Numbered from the stretch's first letter, positions 17,804 through 26,641 are shown. The stretch is DNA of 48,508 nucleotides from Rhodospirillales bacterium (GCA_947447625.1 CANFKS010000018.1:1-48508); one strand, 5' to 3'. Translations and numbers: made by a program. Notes: generated from the sequence alone by a model not told the origin.

Positions 17804-18046
17804 ATGACCGAGATCGTCAACCTCCGCCGCGTCCGCAAACAGCGCGCCCAGGCCGAAGCCGCCGCCACCGCCGCGCAAAACCGCGCCCTGCACGGCCGCA
17901 CCGGCGCCCAAAAAACCCTCGAACGCCAGGAGCGCACCCGCACCACCCACGCCCTCGACGGCCACCGCCTGCCTCCACCACCCCGCGATGCGGCCCCCCC
18001 GTCCTCGAACGAACGCGACGATCCCGCCCCGGCAACCCGAAATTAG
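17804..18046 (+). CDS. DUF4169 family small protein
   Basis: An 80-aa basic, Arg/Ala-rich protein starting MTEIVNLRRVRKQ with a helical N-terminal half and a disordered Pro/Asp tail, matching the DUF4169 pattern of alphaproteobacteria. Function unknown. The TAG stop is the start of a repeat copy. Confidence 0.72.
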   Translation: MTEIVNLRRVRKQRAQAEAAATAAQNRALHGRTGAQKTLERQERTRTTHALDGHRLPPPPRDAAPPSSNERDDPAPATRN

Positions 18047-18089
18047 AGCCTGATGATTTCGGGCGATTCCGCCAAAAATCATCAGGCTC
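18044..18089. repeat. Single-hairpin derivative of the intergenic repeat
   Basis: GAGCCTGATGATTT and AAATCATCAGGCTC form a 14-bp stem around an imperfect inner GGCG/CGCC hairpin; the GCGGGATGCC module is absent. It looks like two facing half-copies fused into one longer palindrome between convergent genes. Confidence 0.8.
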
Positions 18090-18105
18090 CTGCCCGCCGC
18101 CCCGC

Positions 18106-18603
18106 CTAACCCGACACCGCAAACCCCGCGAAACTCTCCGCCAACACCGCATAAATCTCCCGCTTGAACGGCACCGCCAACCCCGGCAAATCCCCGAGCG
18201 CCACCCAGCGCCACGCGTCAAACTCCGGATGCGGATCGAGATCAAGCCGGATATCCCCGTCCACCCCCAGAAACCGCAACGCAAACCAGCGCTGCCGCTG
18301 CCCGCGATACCGCCCCCCCAACGCACGCCCAATCAACTCCGGCGGCAAGTCATACGTCATCCACGCCGGATGCTCCCCAATGATCTCGGCCCGATCCGTC
18401 CCGATCTCCTCCGCCAATTCCCGCAACACCGCGCCCCGCGGGTCCTCGTCGTCATCGATCCCCCCCTGCGGCATCTGCCACCCCCCCGGCGCCCCCTCCG
18501 CATTGGGAAAATCCGCCCGCCGCGCCACCAACACCAGCCCATCCCGATTGAACAGCACCGCCCCCACATTGGGCCGATACGGCAACACCGAATAATCCAC
18601 CAT
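18106..18603 (-). CDS. rppH: RNA pyrophosphohydrolase (Nudix)
   Basis: Removes pyrophosphate from 5'-triphosphate RNA or acts on dinucleoside polyphosphates. The 165-aa product has a complete Nudix box (GGIDDDE, then RELAEEIG) and the family start YRPNVGAVLFN with GGWQMPQGGID. ATG at 18603 has AGAGGA upstream. It is last in the run gpmI-envC-ctpA-yibQ-like-rppH; the gap to the previous gene is 19 nt. Confidence 0.92.
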   Translation of the reverse strand: MVDYSVLPYRPNVGAVLFNRDGLVLVARRADFPNAEGAPGGWQMPQGGIDDDEDPRGAVLRELAEEIGTDRAEIIGEHPAWMTYDLPPELIGRALGGRYRGQRQRWFALRFLGVDGDIRLDLDPHPEFDAWRWVALGDLPGLAVPFKREIYAVLAESFAGFAVSG

Positions 18604-18622
18604 CACATCCTCTTCGCAACAC

Positions 18623-19774
18623 TCAACGCGGCACAATCAGCGCACTCACCGGCACCAGCGCATAGCCCCGCAGCGGCAACGCCGTCGCCCACGCCGCGAT
18701 CCGATCGATCACCATCGGCGTCGGCCCCTCCGCCAGCCCCACCGCCGTCCCCCCCTCGCGCGCCACCCGCTCCAACTGCCCCAACCGCTCATCCACCTCG
18801 CCGCGCACCGCCGGCGCATCCAGCACCAGATCCACCGCCCGAAACGGCGGCAGCCGCGTTGATTGCGGCGCCGCCCCGCCAGGCCGCGCATCCAGATAGA
18901 TCAACCCCCGCCGGCCAACCTCCTCCAACATCGTCGCATACAACGCCGGCGCCGCCGCAAACCGCTCGCCATGCATCCGGTTCAACACCCCCGTCACCCC
19001 CACATACCCATTGAACCGAGACAGCGCCCACTCCAAATTGCGCGCATTCACCGCTGGCGCCGCCCCCGTCAGCAGCGCCTGCGGCCCCGGGTCGTTGTTC
19101 GGATACTGCGTCGGCTCCATCGGCACCACGGCAAACAACTCATGCCCCCGCGCCCGCGCCATATCCAGCAAAGCCCCCCGCACCCCATAAGGCGAAACCG
19201 CAAACGACACAGCAGCCGGCAACCCCCGGATCGCCTCCTCGCTCGCCTGCGCATGCGGCCCGATATCGGCCATCAAAATCGCAATCCGCGGCCGCGTTTC
19301 CCCCGCCGCCCGCCCCGCCGCATACACCACAGATGGCCGCACCCCGCCCACCCCGATCTTCGGCACCTCCGCCCCCTCAAACCCCAAAGCCGGCTCCAAC
19401 AACGCCGGATCCGGCCCCGCCACCGGCGCCCCCGCATCCCGGAAAGCCACCTCCCGGGACACCCCCCCCCGCGGCCCCTCAACCGCCACCGGCCCCGTCA
19501 CCACCGGCCCCGTCACCACTGGCCCCGTCACCACCGGCCCCGTCACCACTGGCCCCGTCACCACTGGCCCCGTCACCATTGGCGCATCCACCCGCGCCAC
19601 CTCGCCCGCCGCCTTCTCACCAACCACCGCCCGCACCACCGGCGCCCGCACCACCGGCCCCATCACCGACAGCACAGCCCCCAACACCACCGCCGCGGCC
19701 GCAACCACCCCCCAAAACCACGCGAGCCCCACCAACACCGGGCCAACCCACCCAGCCCGCGCCCGCGCCATCAT
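18623..19774 (-). CDS. Divergent polysaccharide deacetylase (YibQ-like)
   Basis: Membrane-anchored periplasmic protein with a C-terminal NodB-like fold of the divergent YibQ family. An N-terminal membrane helix is followed by a low-complexity linker with six VTGPV repeats, then the catalytic-fold region (PRIAILMADIGPHAQASEEA, VVPMEPTQYPNNDPGPQAL, GVLNRMHGERF). MADIG replaces the usual family DDxG, so metal binding is doubtful. A TTG at 19795 is another possible start; I use ATG 19774. It lies between ctpA and rppH as in many alphaproteobacteria. Confidence 0.82.
   Translation of the reverse strand: MMARARAGWVGPVLVGLAWFWGVVAAAAVVLGAVLSVMGPVVRAPVVRAVVGEKAAGEVARVDAPMVTGPVVTGPVVTGPVVTGPVVTGPVVTGPVAVEGPRGGVSREVAFRDAGAPVAGPDPALLEPALGFEGAEVPKIGVGGVRPSVVYAAGRAAGETRPRIAILMADIGPHAQASEEAIRGLPAAVSFAVSPYGVRGALLDMARARGHELFAVVPMEPTQYPNNDPGPQALLTGAAPAVNARNLEWALSRFNGYVGVTGVLNRMHGERFAAAPALYATMLEEVGRRGLIYLDARPGGAAPQSTRLPPFRAVDLVLDAPAVRGEVDERLGQLERVAREGGTAVGLAEGPTPMVIDRIAAWATALPLRGYALVPVSALIVPR
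19491..19580 (-). repeat. 15-bp minisatellite, 6 units (VTGPV)
   Basis: Six tandem units GGCCCCGTCACCACY on the plus strand encode VTGPV repeats in the extracytoplasmic linker of the YibQ-like protein. Units differ mainly at the last base (C/T alternating) and the last unit has ATT. Confidence 0.95.
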
Positions 19775-19799
19775 CGCCGCGCCCGCGAAGCCCAACCCG

Positions 19800-21182
19800 T
19801 CAGCGCGCCGCCTTCTTCATCGGCTGCATCGTCCGCACCACCGCCAACCCCTGCTGCAACACATAATCCGTCTCCGGCTTGGCCGCATCGAACGCCGGCC
19901 AAGTCTCCGGCGGCAGCTTCGCTATCTCCTTGGCAATCGCCGGCACATCCGTCCGCGGCGCCAGCGCCTCCGCCGACGCCCCGCCCGCGTTGCTGATCGC
20001 CCCCTTCAGATCAGCCTCCCGCTCCGGCCCAAAATGCGGCGGCTCATTGCGGCTCGATTGCACCTCGATCTCCGGCATGATCCCCAATCCCTGGATCGAC
20101 CGGCCAGACGGCGTGTAATACCGCGCCGTCGTCAGCCGCATCGCCCCATTCCCCGGCAACGGAATCACCGTCTGAACCGAGCCCTTGCCGAAACTCCGCG
20201 TCCCCAACACGATCGCGCGCCGCTGATCCTGCAACGCCCCGGCCACAATCTCGCTCGCCGAAGCCGATCCGCCATTGATCAACACCACCACCGGCAACCC
20301 CCCCGTGATGTCCCCGCCCTTCGCATTCCACCGCTGGCTGTCCGCGGAATGCCGCGCCCGCGTCGAAACAATCTCCCCCTGCGACAGGAAATCATCCGAA
20401 ACCGCCACCGCCTGGTCCAACAACCCGCCCGGATTGTTGCGCAAATCCAGCACAACCCCCTTCAACTTGCCGCCCGACTGCTCCTTCAACGCCGCAAACG
20501 CCTTGCGCAACCCGCTATCCGTCTGCTCGCTGAACGACGTCACCCGGATATAAGCCACATCCCCCTCAAGACGAGACTTCACAACCTGGATCTTGATGAT
20601 CTCCCGGTTCATCGACAACTCGATCGGCGTATCCACCCCGGACCGCTTGATCGTGATCGTGATCTTGCTCCCCGGCGTCCCCCGCATCTTGTCCACCGCC
20701 TCGTTGAGCGACAGGCCCTGAACCGTCTTGCCATCCAACGCGACAATCAAATCCCCGGCCTTCACCCCCGCGCGCATCGCCGGCGTATCATCGATCGGCG
20801 ACACCACGCGGATATACCCCGCCTCATGCGTCACCTCGATCCCCAACCCCCCGAACTGCCCCCGCGTCGTCACCTGCATATCCGCGAACGCCTTGGCGTT
20901 CATGTAGCTGCTGTGCGGATCCAACCCGGTCAACATCCCGTTGATGGCATTCTCCACCATCTCCCGGTCATTCGCCGGCTGGACATACTCCGAGCGCACC
21001 CGCTCGAACACATTGGCGAACAAATCGAGCAGCCGATACGTCTCCGCCCGGTTCCCCTCCTGCGCAAACGCAGACCCGAACACACTCACACCCAGCCGGC
21101 TCTCCACCACCGTGGAAATCGGCCCCGTCGCAATCCCCGCCACAAACGCGGCACTCAACAACAGGCCAGTGCGAAGCTTCAT
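19800..21182 (-). CDS. ctpA: C-terminal processing peptidase, S41 family
   Basis: Periplasmic serine protease. The 460-aa product has an N-terminal signal (cleavage near AFA-Q, residue 40), a PDZ domain (about 105-185, GGLGIEV to the IKR strand) and the S41 core. Catalytic residues are the Ser within GGSASASE (306-310) and Lys333 in FGKGSVQT. It follows envC by 42 nt. In related bacteria CtpA trims peptidoglycan enzymes or their activators, consistent with these neighbours (inference). Confidence 0.95.
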   Translation of the reverse strand: MKLRTGLLLSAAFVAGIATGPISTVVESRLGVSVFGSAFAQEGNRAETYRLLDLFANVFERVRSEYVQPANDREMVENAINGMLTGLDPHSSYMNAKAFADMQVTTRGQFGGLGIEVTHEAGYIRVVSPIDDTPAMRAGVKAGDLIVALDGKTVQGLSLNEAVDKMRGTPGSKITITIKRSGVDTPIELSMNREIIKIQVVKSRLEGDVAYIRVTSFSEQTDSGLRKAFAALKEQSGGKLKGVVLDLRNNPGGLLDQAVAVSDDFLSQGEIVSTRARHSADSQRWNAKGGDITGGLPVVVLINGGSASASEIVAGALQDQRRAIVLGTRSFGKGSVQTVIPLPGNGAMRLTTARYYTPSGRSIQGLGIMPEIEVQSSRNEPPHFGPEREADLKGAISNAGGASAEALAPRTDVPAIAKEIAKLPPETWPAFDAAKPETDYVLQQGLAVVRTMQPMKKAAR

Positions 21183-21224
21183 ATCCCGAATTCCCTCAAA
21201 CGAGCGCCAAACCTAGCGCACATG

Positions 21225-22433
21225 TCAGCCCTTGGCACGAAGATATGGCGCCGGATTGACCGCCTGACCATCCCGCCGCAACTCCAAATACAACGACGAC
21301 CGCCCGGCCGTCCCACGCACGTCCCACGCCGGCATCTGCCCAACCGGCTCGCCAGCCTGAACACTCTGCCCAACCTGCGCATCCAATCGTTCAAAACCCG
21401 ATAACACGAAATGGTAACCCGCCCCGCAATCCACAATCACCAAAAGACCGAAACTGCGAAAAACCCCACCATAAACCACCCGCCCCCCACACGGCGAAAC
21501 CACCCGAGCCCCCGGCGCCGGCTGATACGTCATCCCCGTCGCAGCCCCGCCCTCCGTCGCCTCGCCAAACCCGCGAACCACACTCCCCGCCACCGGCGCC
21601 GTCAACACCCCCTTCGGCGACCCCAGCCCCGGCCCCGCCGGCTTCGCCAACGCCTCCGCCCGCGCCCGCGCCGCCTCCGCATCCGCCTCCCGCCGCGCCC
21701 GAACCGCGGCCTCCGCCTCCGCCTTCGCCCGAACCTCCGCCGCCCGCCGCTCCTCCTCGATCCGAGCCAACGCCGCCCGCAAATCAGCCGCCCGCGCCCC
21801 CGCCGCCGCCGCCCGCCGCTCCGCCTCCACCACCACCCCCTCCGCAACCCGCCGCGCCTCCCGCGCCGCCGCAATCTGCGCATCCAGCACAGCCCCAGCC
21901 GCCGCCTGCGCCGCCTGCGCCGCCGTCAACCCGGCCCCCTCAACCTCCAACCGCGCCACCAAACCATCCACCTCCGCCTGCTCCGCCCGCAACAACGCCG
22001 CCTCCCCCTCCAACGCCCGAACCATCCCCCCCAACACGATCAACCCCCGCACCGCATCCTCCGGCGCCATCGGAACCGCCAACAACGTCTCCGCCGGAAA
22101 CAACCCCAACCGCTCCATCAACGGCAAAAACGGCCCCAACTCCGCCGCCCGAACCACCAACCGGGCCTCAGCCTCGCCACGCCGGACCACCAAATCCGCC
22201 ACCCCACGCGCCCGACCCTCAACCTCCCCCTCCAACGCACGCAACCGGGCCGCCGCAACCACACGCTCCCGCCCCAGCCGCTCCTCCTCCAAAACCGCCG
22301 CCCGGACCGCCGCCTGAGCCACCCGCCTGGCCTCAGCCTCCACCACCCGAACCCGCTCCGCCTCCTCAACCTGCCCCACCACCGGAACCGACGGCGCAGC
22401 CACCGACTGAAACGGGGACAAGAGCAAAAACAC
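21225..22433 (-). CDS. EnvC-like murein hydrolase activator with degenerate LytM domain
   Basis: Predicted periplasmic activator of amidases in cell separation. After a short hydrophobic leader comes a long Ala/Glu/Arg-rich coiled coil (about 30-270), then a LytM/M23 domain. Zinc ligands are lost: the usual HLH reads SLYLE, and the GxDI site reads GMTYQ. It is therefore a regulator rather than an enzyme, as for EnvC. The start is uncertain: GTG 22433 with AAGGGCGG upstream gives a very short signal; TTG 22511 would give a longer one but reads through repeat-like sequence. Confidence 0.78.
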   Translation of the reverse strand: MFLLLSPFQSVAAPSVPVVGQVEEAERVRVVEAEARRVAQAAVRAAVLEEERLGRERVVAAARLRALEGEVEGRARGVADLVVRRGEAEARLVVRAAELGPFLPLMERLGLFPAETLLAVPMAPEDAVRGLIVLGGMVRALEGEAALLRAEQAEVDGLVARLEVEGAGLTAAQAAQAAAGAVLDAQIAAAREARRVAEGVVVEAERRAAAAGARAADLRAALARIEEERRAAEVRAKAEAEAAVRARREADAEAARARAEALAKPAGPGLGSPKGVLTAPVAGSVVRGFGEATEGGAATGMTYQPAPGARVVSPCGGRVVYGGVFRSFGLLVIVDCGAGYHFVLSGFERLDAQVGQSVQAGEPVGQMPAWDVRGTAGRSSLYLELRRDGQAVNPAPYLRAKG

Positions 22434-22449
22434 GGCAAAAGCACCGCCC

Positions 22450-22510
22450 TTGACCCGCCCGGGCGCTGCCCTGGACCCGCCAGCAGCCTGCTTCCCCCGG
22501 ACCCAAGTCA
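22450..22510 (-). repeat. GC-rich extragenic palindrome, second repeat family
   Basis: The minus strand reads GGCGGGTCCAGGGCAGCGCC followed by CGG, nearly the same as 45029-45049 after gap. It forms CCGGGCGC-type stems. The rest of the spacer to gpmI (22511-22582) contains GGGGCGAAGCCCC, a hairpin that could end the gpmI transcript. Confidence 0.6.
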
Positions 22511-22582
22511 AATGCGGGCGCGGCCACAGGCCAGGTGGGCTCCCCGGTGGGATCGAGGGGCGAAGCCCCCGCCTCCCTCGCC

Positions 22583-24109
22583 TCACGCCGCCGCCTCGGT
22601 CAGGGGCCGCCCCGTCATTTCCAGGGGTTGCGGCAGACCGAGCAGGGCGAGCAGGGTTGGTGCGATGTCGGCGAGGCGGCCGTCGCGCAGTTCTGCGGCT
22701 GTGCTGCCGATCAGCATGACTGGCACGGGGTTGGTGGTGTGTGCGGTATGGGGTCCGCCGGTGGTGGGGTCTTTCATCATTTCGCAATTGCCGTGGTCGG
22801 CGGTCACCAGGAGGGCACCGCCTTGTTTGGCGATCGCCGCGGCGATCCTGCCAAGCCCGGTATCGACGGTTTCGACCGCGATGATTGCGGCCGGCAGGCT
22901 TCCGGTATGGCCGACCATATCGGGGTTGGCAAAATTGAGGATGATCAGGTCGTAGGCTCCGCTGCCGATCGCCGCCACGGCCTTGTCGGTGAGTTCCGGC
23001 GCCGACATTTCGGGCTGCAGATCGTAGGTCGCCACTTTGGGGGATTGTACCATGATGCGATCCTCTCCGGGGTTCGGCACTTCGATGCCGCCGTTGAGGA
23101 AATAGGTCACGTGCGGATATTTCTCGGTTTCCGCCATGCGGAGTTGTTTCAGCCCGGCGGCGCCCACCACCTGGCCGAGCAGATGATCCATCGTCTGCGG
23201 CGCAAACAGCACGGCGAGGCGCCGGGCGAGATGGTCGCTGTAATGGGTCATCCCGGCGAGGGCGGCGAAATTGACCCGGCGCGGCCGCGCGAACCCGTCG
23301 AAATCCGCGTCGATCAGCGGCGCAAAAATTTCGCGCACCCGGTCGGCCCGGAAATTGAAGCACAGCAGCCCATCGCCGTCCTGCATCCCGCGGTATCCCG
23401 CGACCACAGCCGGAATGATGAATTCATCGGTGACGTTGTTGCCATAGGCCGCATCGATGACGGAGGCCGCATCCGCAAAACTCGGCCCCTGCGCCTCGGC
23501 CATCGCCATATAGGCCTTCGACACCCGCTCCCAGCGCATATCGCGGTCCATCGCGTAATAGCGGCCCGACACGGTGGCCACCGGCGTGCCGGACGGCAAC
23601 GCCGCCTGCAACCGCCTGATATCCTCCCCCGCCGAATGCGGCGGCGTGTCCCGCCCATCGGTAAAGGCATGGATCGCGCATGTCACCCCGGCCTGCGCCA
23701 TGATCCGCGCCAGCGCGACGGCATGATCCTGATGCGCATGCACCCCGCCCGGCGACACCAGGCCGAACAGATGGCACGTCCCCCCCGTCGCCTTCAGCGC
23801 GGCAATGAACGCCAGGAGCTGCGGATTGGCCGCGAGCGAGCCGTCCTCGACCGCGAGGCCGATGCGCGGCAGGTCCTGCATCACCACCCGCCCGGCCCCG
23901 ATATTCATATGGCCGACCTCGGAATTGCCCATCTGCCCCACGGGCAACCCGACATCGAGCGCCGAGGTGCGCAGCAGCGCATGCGGATTTTTCGCCCATA
24001 ACCGGTCGAAATGCGGCGTCCGCGCCAGTTTCACCGCATTGTCCACCGCCTCCGCGCGCGATCCCCAGCCATCCAGGATCATCAGCATCACAGGCTTCGG
24101 TGCGGCCAT
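22583..24109 (-). CDS. gpmI: 2,3-bisphosphoglycerate-independent phosphoglycerate mutase
   Basis: Interconverts 3- and 2-phosphoglycerate using two Mn ions and a phosphoserine. The 508-aa product has the metal motif LMILDGWG, the nucleophile Ser63 in GQMGNSEVGHMNIGAG, FTDGRDTPP, RADRVREI and the C-terminal TADHGNCE metal site. ATG at 24109 follows GGAGGTGAAG, an excellent site; earlier GTG/ATG codons at 24124 and 24121 are inside that site. It is first of the envelope gene run. By eye its 3' half is more G-rich on the plus strand than the genes on either side. Confidence 0.96.
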   Translation of the reverse strand: MAAPKPVMLMILDGWGSRAEAVDNAVKLARTPHFDRLWAKNPHALLRTSALDVGLPVGQMGNSEVGHMNIGAGRVVMQDLPRIGLAVEDGSLAANPQLLAFIAALKATGGTCHLFGLVSPGGVHAHQDHAVALARIMAQAGVTCAIHAFTDGRDTPPHSAGEDIRRLQAALPSGTPVATVSGRYYAMDRDMRWERVSKAYMAMAEAQGPSFADAASVIDAAYGNNVTDEFIIPAVVAGYRGMQDGDGLLCFNFRADRVREIFAPLIDADFDGFARPRRVNFAALAGMTHYSDHLARRLAVLFAPQTMDHLLGQVVGAAGLKQLRMAETEKYPHVTYFLNGGIEVPNPGEDRIMVQSPKVATYDLQPEMSAPELTDKAVAAIGSGAYDLIILNFANPDMVGHTGSLPAAIIAVETVDTGLGRIAAAIAKQGGALLVTADHGNCEMMKDPTTGGPHTAHTTNPVPVMLIGSTAAELRDGRLADIAPTLLALLGLPQPLEMTGRPLTEAAA

Positions 24110-24158
24110 CTTCACCTCCATCACACGACGCCCCGTCTCTCGCCCGGCGTCCCGCGGT

Positions 24159-24187
24159 CACTTAACCCCCCGCACCGCCGGGGACAA
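24159..24187 (-). promoter_or_regulatory. gpmI operon promoter
   Basis: On the minus strand TTGTCC (24182-24187), 17 nt, TAAGTG (24159-24164), 50 nt before the gpmI start. The spacing is ideal and the hexamers are moderate. Confidence 0.5.
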
Positions 24188-24223
24188 CCACAACCGCCAT
24201 CCGGCACAAGCGTGGCGCGCATA

Positions 24224-24258
24224 AATAACTTGCGTTAGTTATTTTATACGACTATACC
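24224..24258 (+). promoter_or_regulatory. Promoter with overlapping palindromic operator
   Basis: TTGCGT (24230-24235), 17 nt, TATACC (24253-24258) is a strong sigma-70 pattern in an AT-rich patch. The inverted repeat AATAACT-N6-AGTTATT (24224-24243) straddles the -35. The predicted start is about 24264-24266, at the ATG itself, implying a leaderless mRNA. Confidence 0.6.
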
Positions 24259-24264
24259 GAACCC

Positions 24265-24921
24265 ATGGCGACCACCAGACTCCCTCCCGACGCCCATCCC
24301 TGGGCCGAACCGGCGGCACTCCATCTCGGACAGATCCTCACGGGTCTGTGCGCCCTCATCGCCGCGCGCTTCCGCATCCTCCCCTCCGTCGCGCTGGCCA
24401 ATCGCCTCAACTCCTTCGTCAACCGCACCCGCCAGCGCCTGCTCGCCGTGTTCGCGCGCATCGCTGCGGGCCGCATGCCCCGCATCAACGCCCCGCGCCC
24501 CGGCCGCATCCGCGCCCCCGCAGCCCCGCGCACCGCTTTGCGCCTGCCGCGCCGCCACGGCTGGCTCATCCTCGCCTTGCCCAACGAAGCCGTGGCCTAT
24601 GCGAGCCAACTCGAAACCCTGCTCGCCCAACCCGGCATGGCCGATCTGATCGCCCGCCACCCCACGGCCGCGCGCATCCTCGCCCCCCTGCGCCGCCTCC
24701 TCACCGTCCCTGAGCCGCCCCCAACCCCGCCTTGCCCCAAACCCGCCAGGGCCACCCGGCCACACCCCAAACCCCCAGCCGAACCCCCAGCCAAACCACC
24801 AGCCAAACCACCAGCCAAACCACCAGCCAAACCACCAGCCAAACCACCGGCCAAACCACCAGCCGAACCACGATCAAGGACCCGCCTCGCCATCCGCCTC
24901 GCTTTGGCCTTCCAGCGCTAG
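24265..24921 (+). CDS. Hypothetical protein with C-terminal (PAKP)n repeats
   Basis: A 218-aa protein of unknown function. The N-terminal 140 residues are Arg/Ala/Leu-rich, with a helical segment (ALHLGQILTGLCALIAARF) that is too polar-flanked to call a membrane helix with certainty. Residues from about 150 form a Pro/Lys/Ala linker of eight four-residue repeats ending in a short basic tail. There is no ribosome binding site; the ATG coincides with the predicted transcription start. The TAG stop begins a repeat copy. It is divergent from gpmI. Confidence 0.6.
   Translation: MATTRLPPDAHPWAEPAALHLGQILTGLCALIAARFRILPSVALANRLNSFVNRTRQRLLAVFARIAAGRMPRINAPRPGRIRAPAAPRTALRLPRRHGWLILALPNEAVAYASQLETLLAQPGMADLIARHPTAARILAPLRRLLTVPEPPPTPPCPKPARATRPHPKPPAEPPAKPPAKPPAKPPAKPPAKPPAKPPAEPRSRTRLAIRLALAFQR
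24775..24870 (+). repeat. 12-bp minisatellite, 8 units (PAKP)
   Basis: Eight units of CCAGCCAAACCA with few substitutions (AAA to GAA in the first and last units, giving PAEP). In frame, so length changes keep the reading frame. Confidence 0.95.
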
Positions 24922-25024
24922 AGCCTGATGATTTTTGGTGGAATCACCAAAAATCTGAATCAGGCGATCAAACAAAGAGTTAGAGCGGGATGCCTTCGCC
25001 TATCAGAAGGCATCCCGCTCTAAT
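24919..25024 (+). repeat. Two-hairpin intergenic repeat (forward, near-consensus copy)
   Basis: TAGAGCCTGATGATTTTTGG, inner hairpin GGTG-GAAT-CACC, outer stem closed by AATCAGGC, linker GATCAAACAAAGAGT, then the 16-bp stem with loop GCCTATCA. It is a useful reference copy, lying between convergent genes and supplying the stop codon of the PAKP protein. Confidence 0.95.
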
Positions 25025-25079
25025 GACCGCCTCAGCCGACCCACGACCAAATCGTTCCGAATCGTTATCCATCCACCCT

Positions 25080-25205
25080 TCAGCCCGATGGATACTGCTT
25101 CGGATAGATGATCTGGTCCGCCGGCCCCGGCGCCGAGGGCGACCCTTTCTTGCCACAGGCCGCCAGCATCGAAACCAGCATCACCGCGAGCAGAACCCGG
25201 ATCAT
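25080..25205 (-). CDS. LptM/YifL-like small lipoprotein
   Basis: A 41-aa lipoprotein. The hydrophobic leader [14 protein letters not shown] is followed by the lipobox LAAC (Cys17), then [15 protein letters not shown] and a YPKQYPSG tail. CGxKGx-P just after the lipidated Cys is the hallmark of LptM (YifL), which helps mature the LptD LPS translocon. Its ATG overlaps the argH stop (ATGA), so it is translationally coupled. An argH-lipoprotein-lysA order is common in proteobacteria; lysA does not follow here because a repeat and the convergent hypothetical gene intervene. Confidence 0.8.
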   Translation of the reverse strand: MIRVLLAVMLVSMLAACGKKGSPSAPGPADQIIYPKQYPSG

Positions 25206-26611
25206 CCCAACGCCTCCAACCACCGCTTCGCCTGCGCCGCCACATTCGAGGGCGCCGTCCCGCCATAGCTCAACCGCGACGCCACCGACGCCTCGACCGT
25301 CAAGACCGTAAAGACATCCGCGGTAATCCCCGCCTCTTCCGCCTGCATCTCCTCCAGCGTCAGCCCGGCCAGATCAATCCCCTTGCCCTCCGCCTTCGCC
25401 ACCAGCCGCCCCGTCACATGATGCGCCGTACGAAACGGCAACCGCAGCACCCGCACCAGCCAATCCGCCAGATCCGTCGCCGTCGCAAACCCCGAGCCCG
25501 CAAATTCCCGCATCCGCGCCACATCAGGAGTCATATCCCGCACCATCCCGGCAATCGCCGCGAGACTGAGCGCCCAGGCATCCGCCGCATCGAACGCCGG
25601 TTCCTTGTCCTCCTGCATATCCTTCGCATAGGCCAGCGGCAGCCCCTTCATCACCGTCAACAGACCCACCAGCGACCCGTTGATCCGCCCCGTCTTCGCC
25701 CGCACCAGTTCCGCCGCATCCGGATTGCGCTTTTGCGGCATGATCGAACTGCCCGTGGTGAACGCATCGGACAACCGGATGAAGCGGTACGGCGCCGAAC
25801 ACCAGATCACGATCTCCTCGGCCAACCGGCTCAAATGCATCGCCGAAATCGCCGCCGCCGACAAAAACTCCAGCGCGAAATCCCGATCCGAAACCGCATC
25901 CAGCGAATTCGCCGTCGGCCGGTCAAACCCCAGCGACGCCGCCGTCATATACCGATCCAACGGAAACGACGTCCCCGCCAAAGCCGCCGAGCCCAACGGA
26001 CATTCATTCAGCCGCCTCCGGCAATCCGCCAACCGCCCCCGATCGCGCGCCAGCATCTCGACATAAGCCAGCATATGATGCCCGAACGTCACGGGCTGCG
26101 CGGTCTGCAAATGGGTGAACCCCGGCATCGGATCGCGCGCATGCGCCGCCGCCCGCGCCGCCAACGCCTGCATCACATCGGCGATCTGCGCATCGAGCCC
26201 ATCGATCGCATCGCGCACCCACAACTTGAAATCCGTCGCCACCTGGTCATTGCGCGACCGCCCCGTATGCAGCCGCCGCCCCGCATCCCCGATCCGCTCG
26301 GTCAGCCGCGCTTCGATATTCATATGGATATCTTCAAGCGCCGCATCGAACACAAACCGCCCCGCCTCGATGTCAGCCGCAATGCCAGCCAACCCGGTCT
26401 CGATATCCGTCCGATCCTGCACCGTCAGGATGCCGAGCTTGACCAGCATCGCCGCATGGGCGAGCGACCCCCTGATATCCTGTCGCCACATCTTGCGGTC
26501 AAAGCCGATCGAGGCATTTATCTCCTGCATCACCACCGATGGGCCCGCCGCAAAGCGGCCGCCCCATTGCATGTTGGCATTGGCATTACGCAGATCGGGT
26601 GTTTCGCTCAC
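25202..26611 (-). CDS. argH: Argininosuccinate lyase
   Basis: Last step of arginine synthesis, splitting argininosuccinate to arginine and fumarate. The product has the fumarase/aspartase signature [12 protein letters not shown] (about 287-298), [10 protein letters not shown] and the catalytic His in [13 protein letters not shown] 26611 gives 469 aa, the family length; ATG 26572 is an alternative 13 codons later and neither has a clear binding site. The region to the divergent tlpA-like gene is only 30 bp. It overlaps the lipoprotein gene by 4 bp. Confidence 0.93.
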   Translation of the reverse strand: MSETPDLRNANANMQWGGRFAAGPSVVMQEINASIGFDRKMWRQDIRGSLAHAAMLVKLGILTVQDRTDIETGLAGIAADIEAGRFVFDAALEDIHMNIEARLTERIGDAGRRLHTGRSRNDQVATDFKLWVRDAIDGLDAQIADVMQALAARAAAHARDPMPGFTHLQTAQPVTFGHHMLAYVEMLARDRGRLADCRRRLNECPLGSAALAGTSFPLDRYMTAASLGFDRPTANSLDAVSDRDFALEFLSAAAISAMHLSRLAEEIVIWCSAPYRFIRLSDAFTTGSSIMPQKRNPDAAELVRAKTGRINGSLVGLLTVMKGLPLAYAKDMQEDKEPAFDAADAWALSLAAIAGMVRDMTPDVARMREFAGSGFATATDLADWLVRVLRLPFRTAHHVTGRLVAKAEGKGIDLAGLTLEEMQAEEAGITADVFTVLTVEASVASRLSYGGTAPSNVAAQAKRWLEALG

Positions 26612-26641
26612 GCGGGGCAATTCCGGATTGAGGGGTTCGAG

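Noticed and set aside
25418-26641. Upstream extension of the TlpA-like frame through argH
   Set aside because: The 400 extra codons are antisense to argH; the signal peptide start at 26642 explains the protein.
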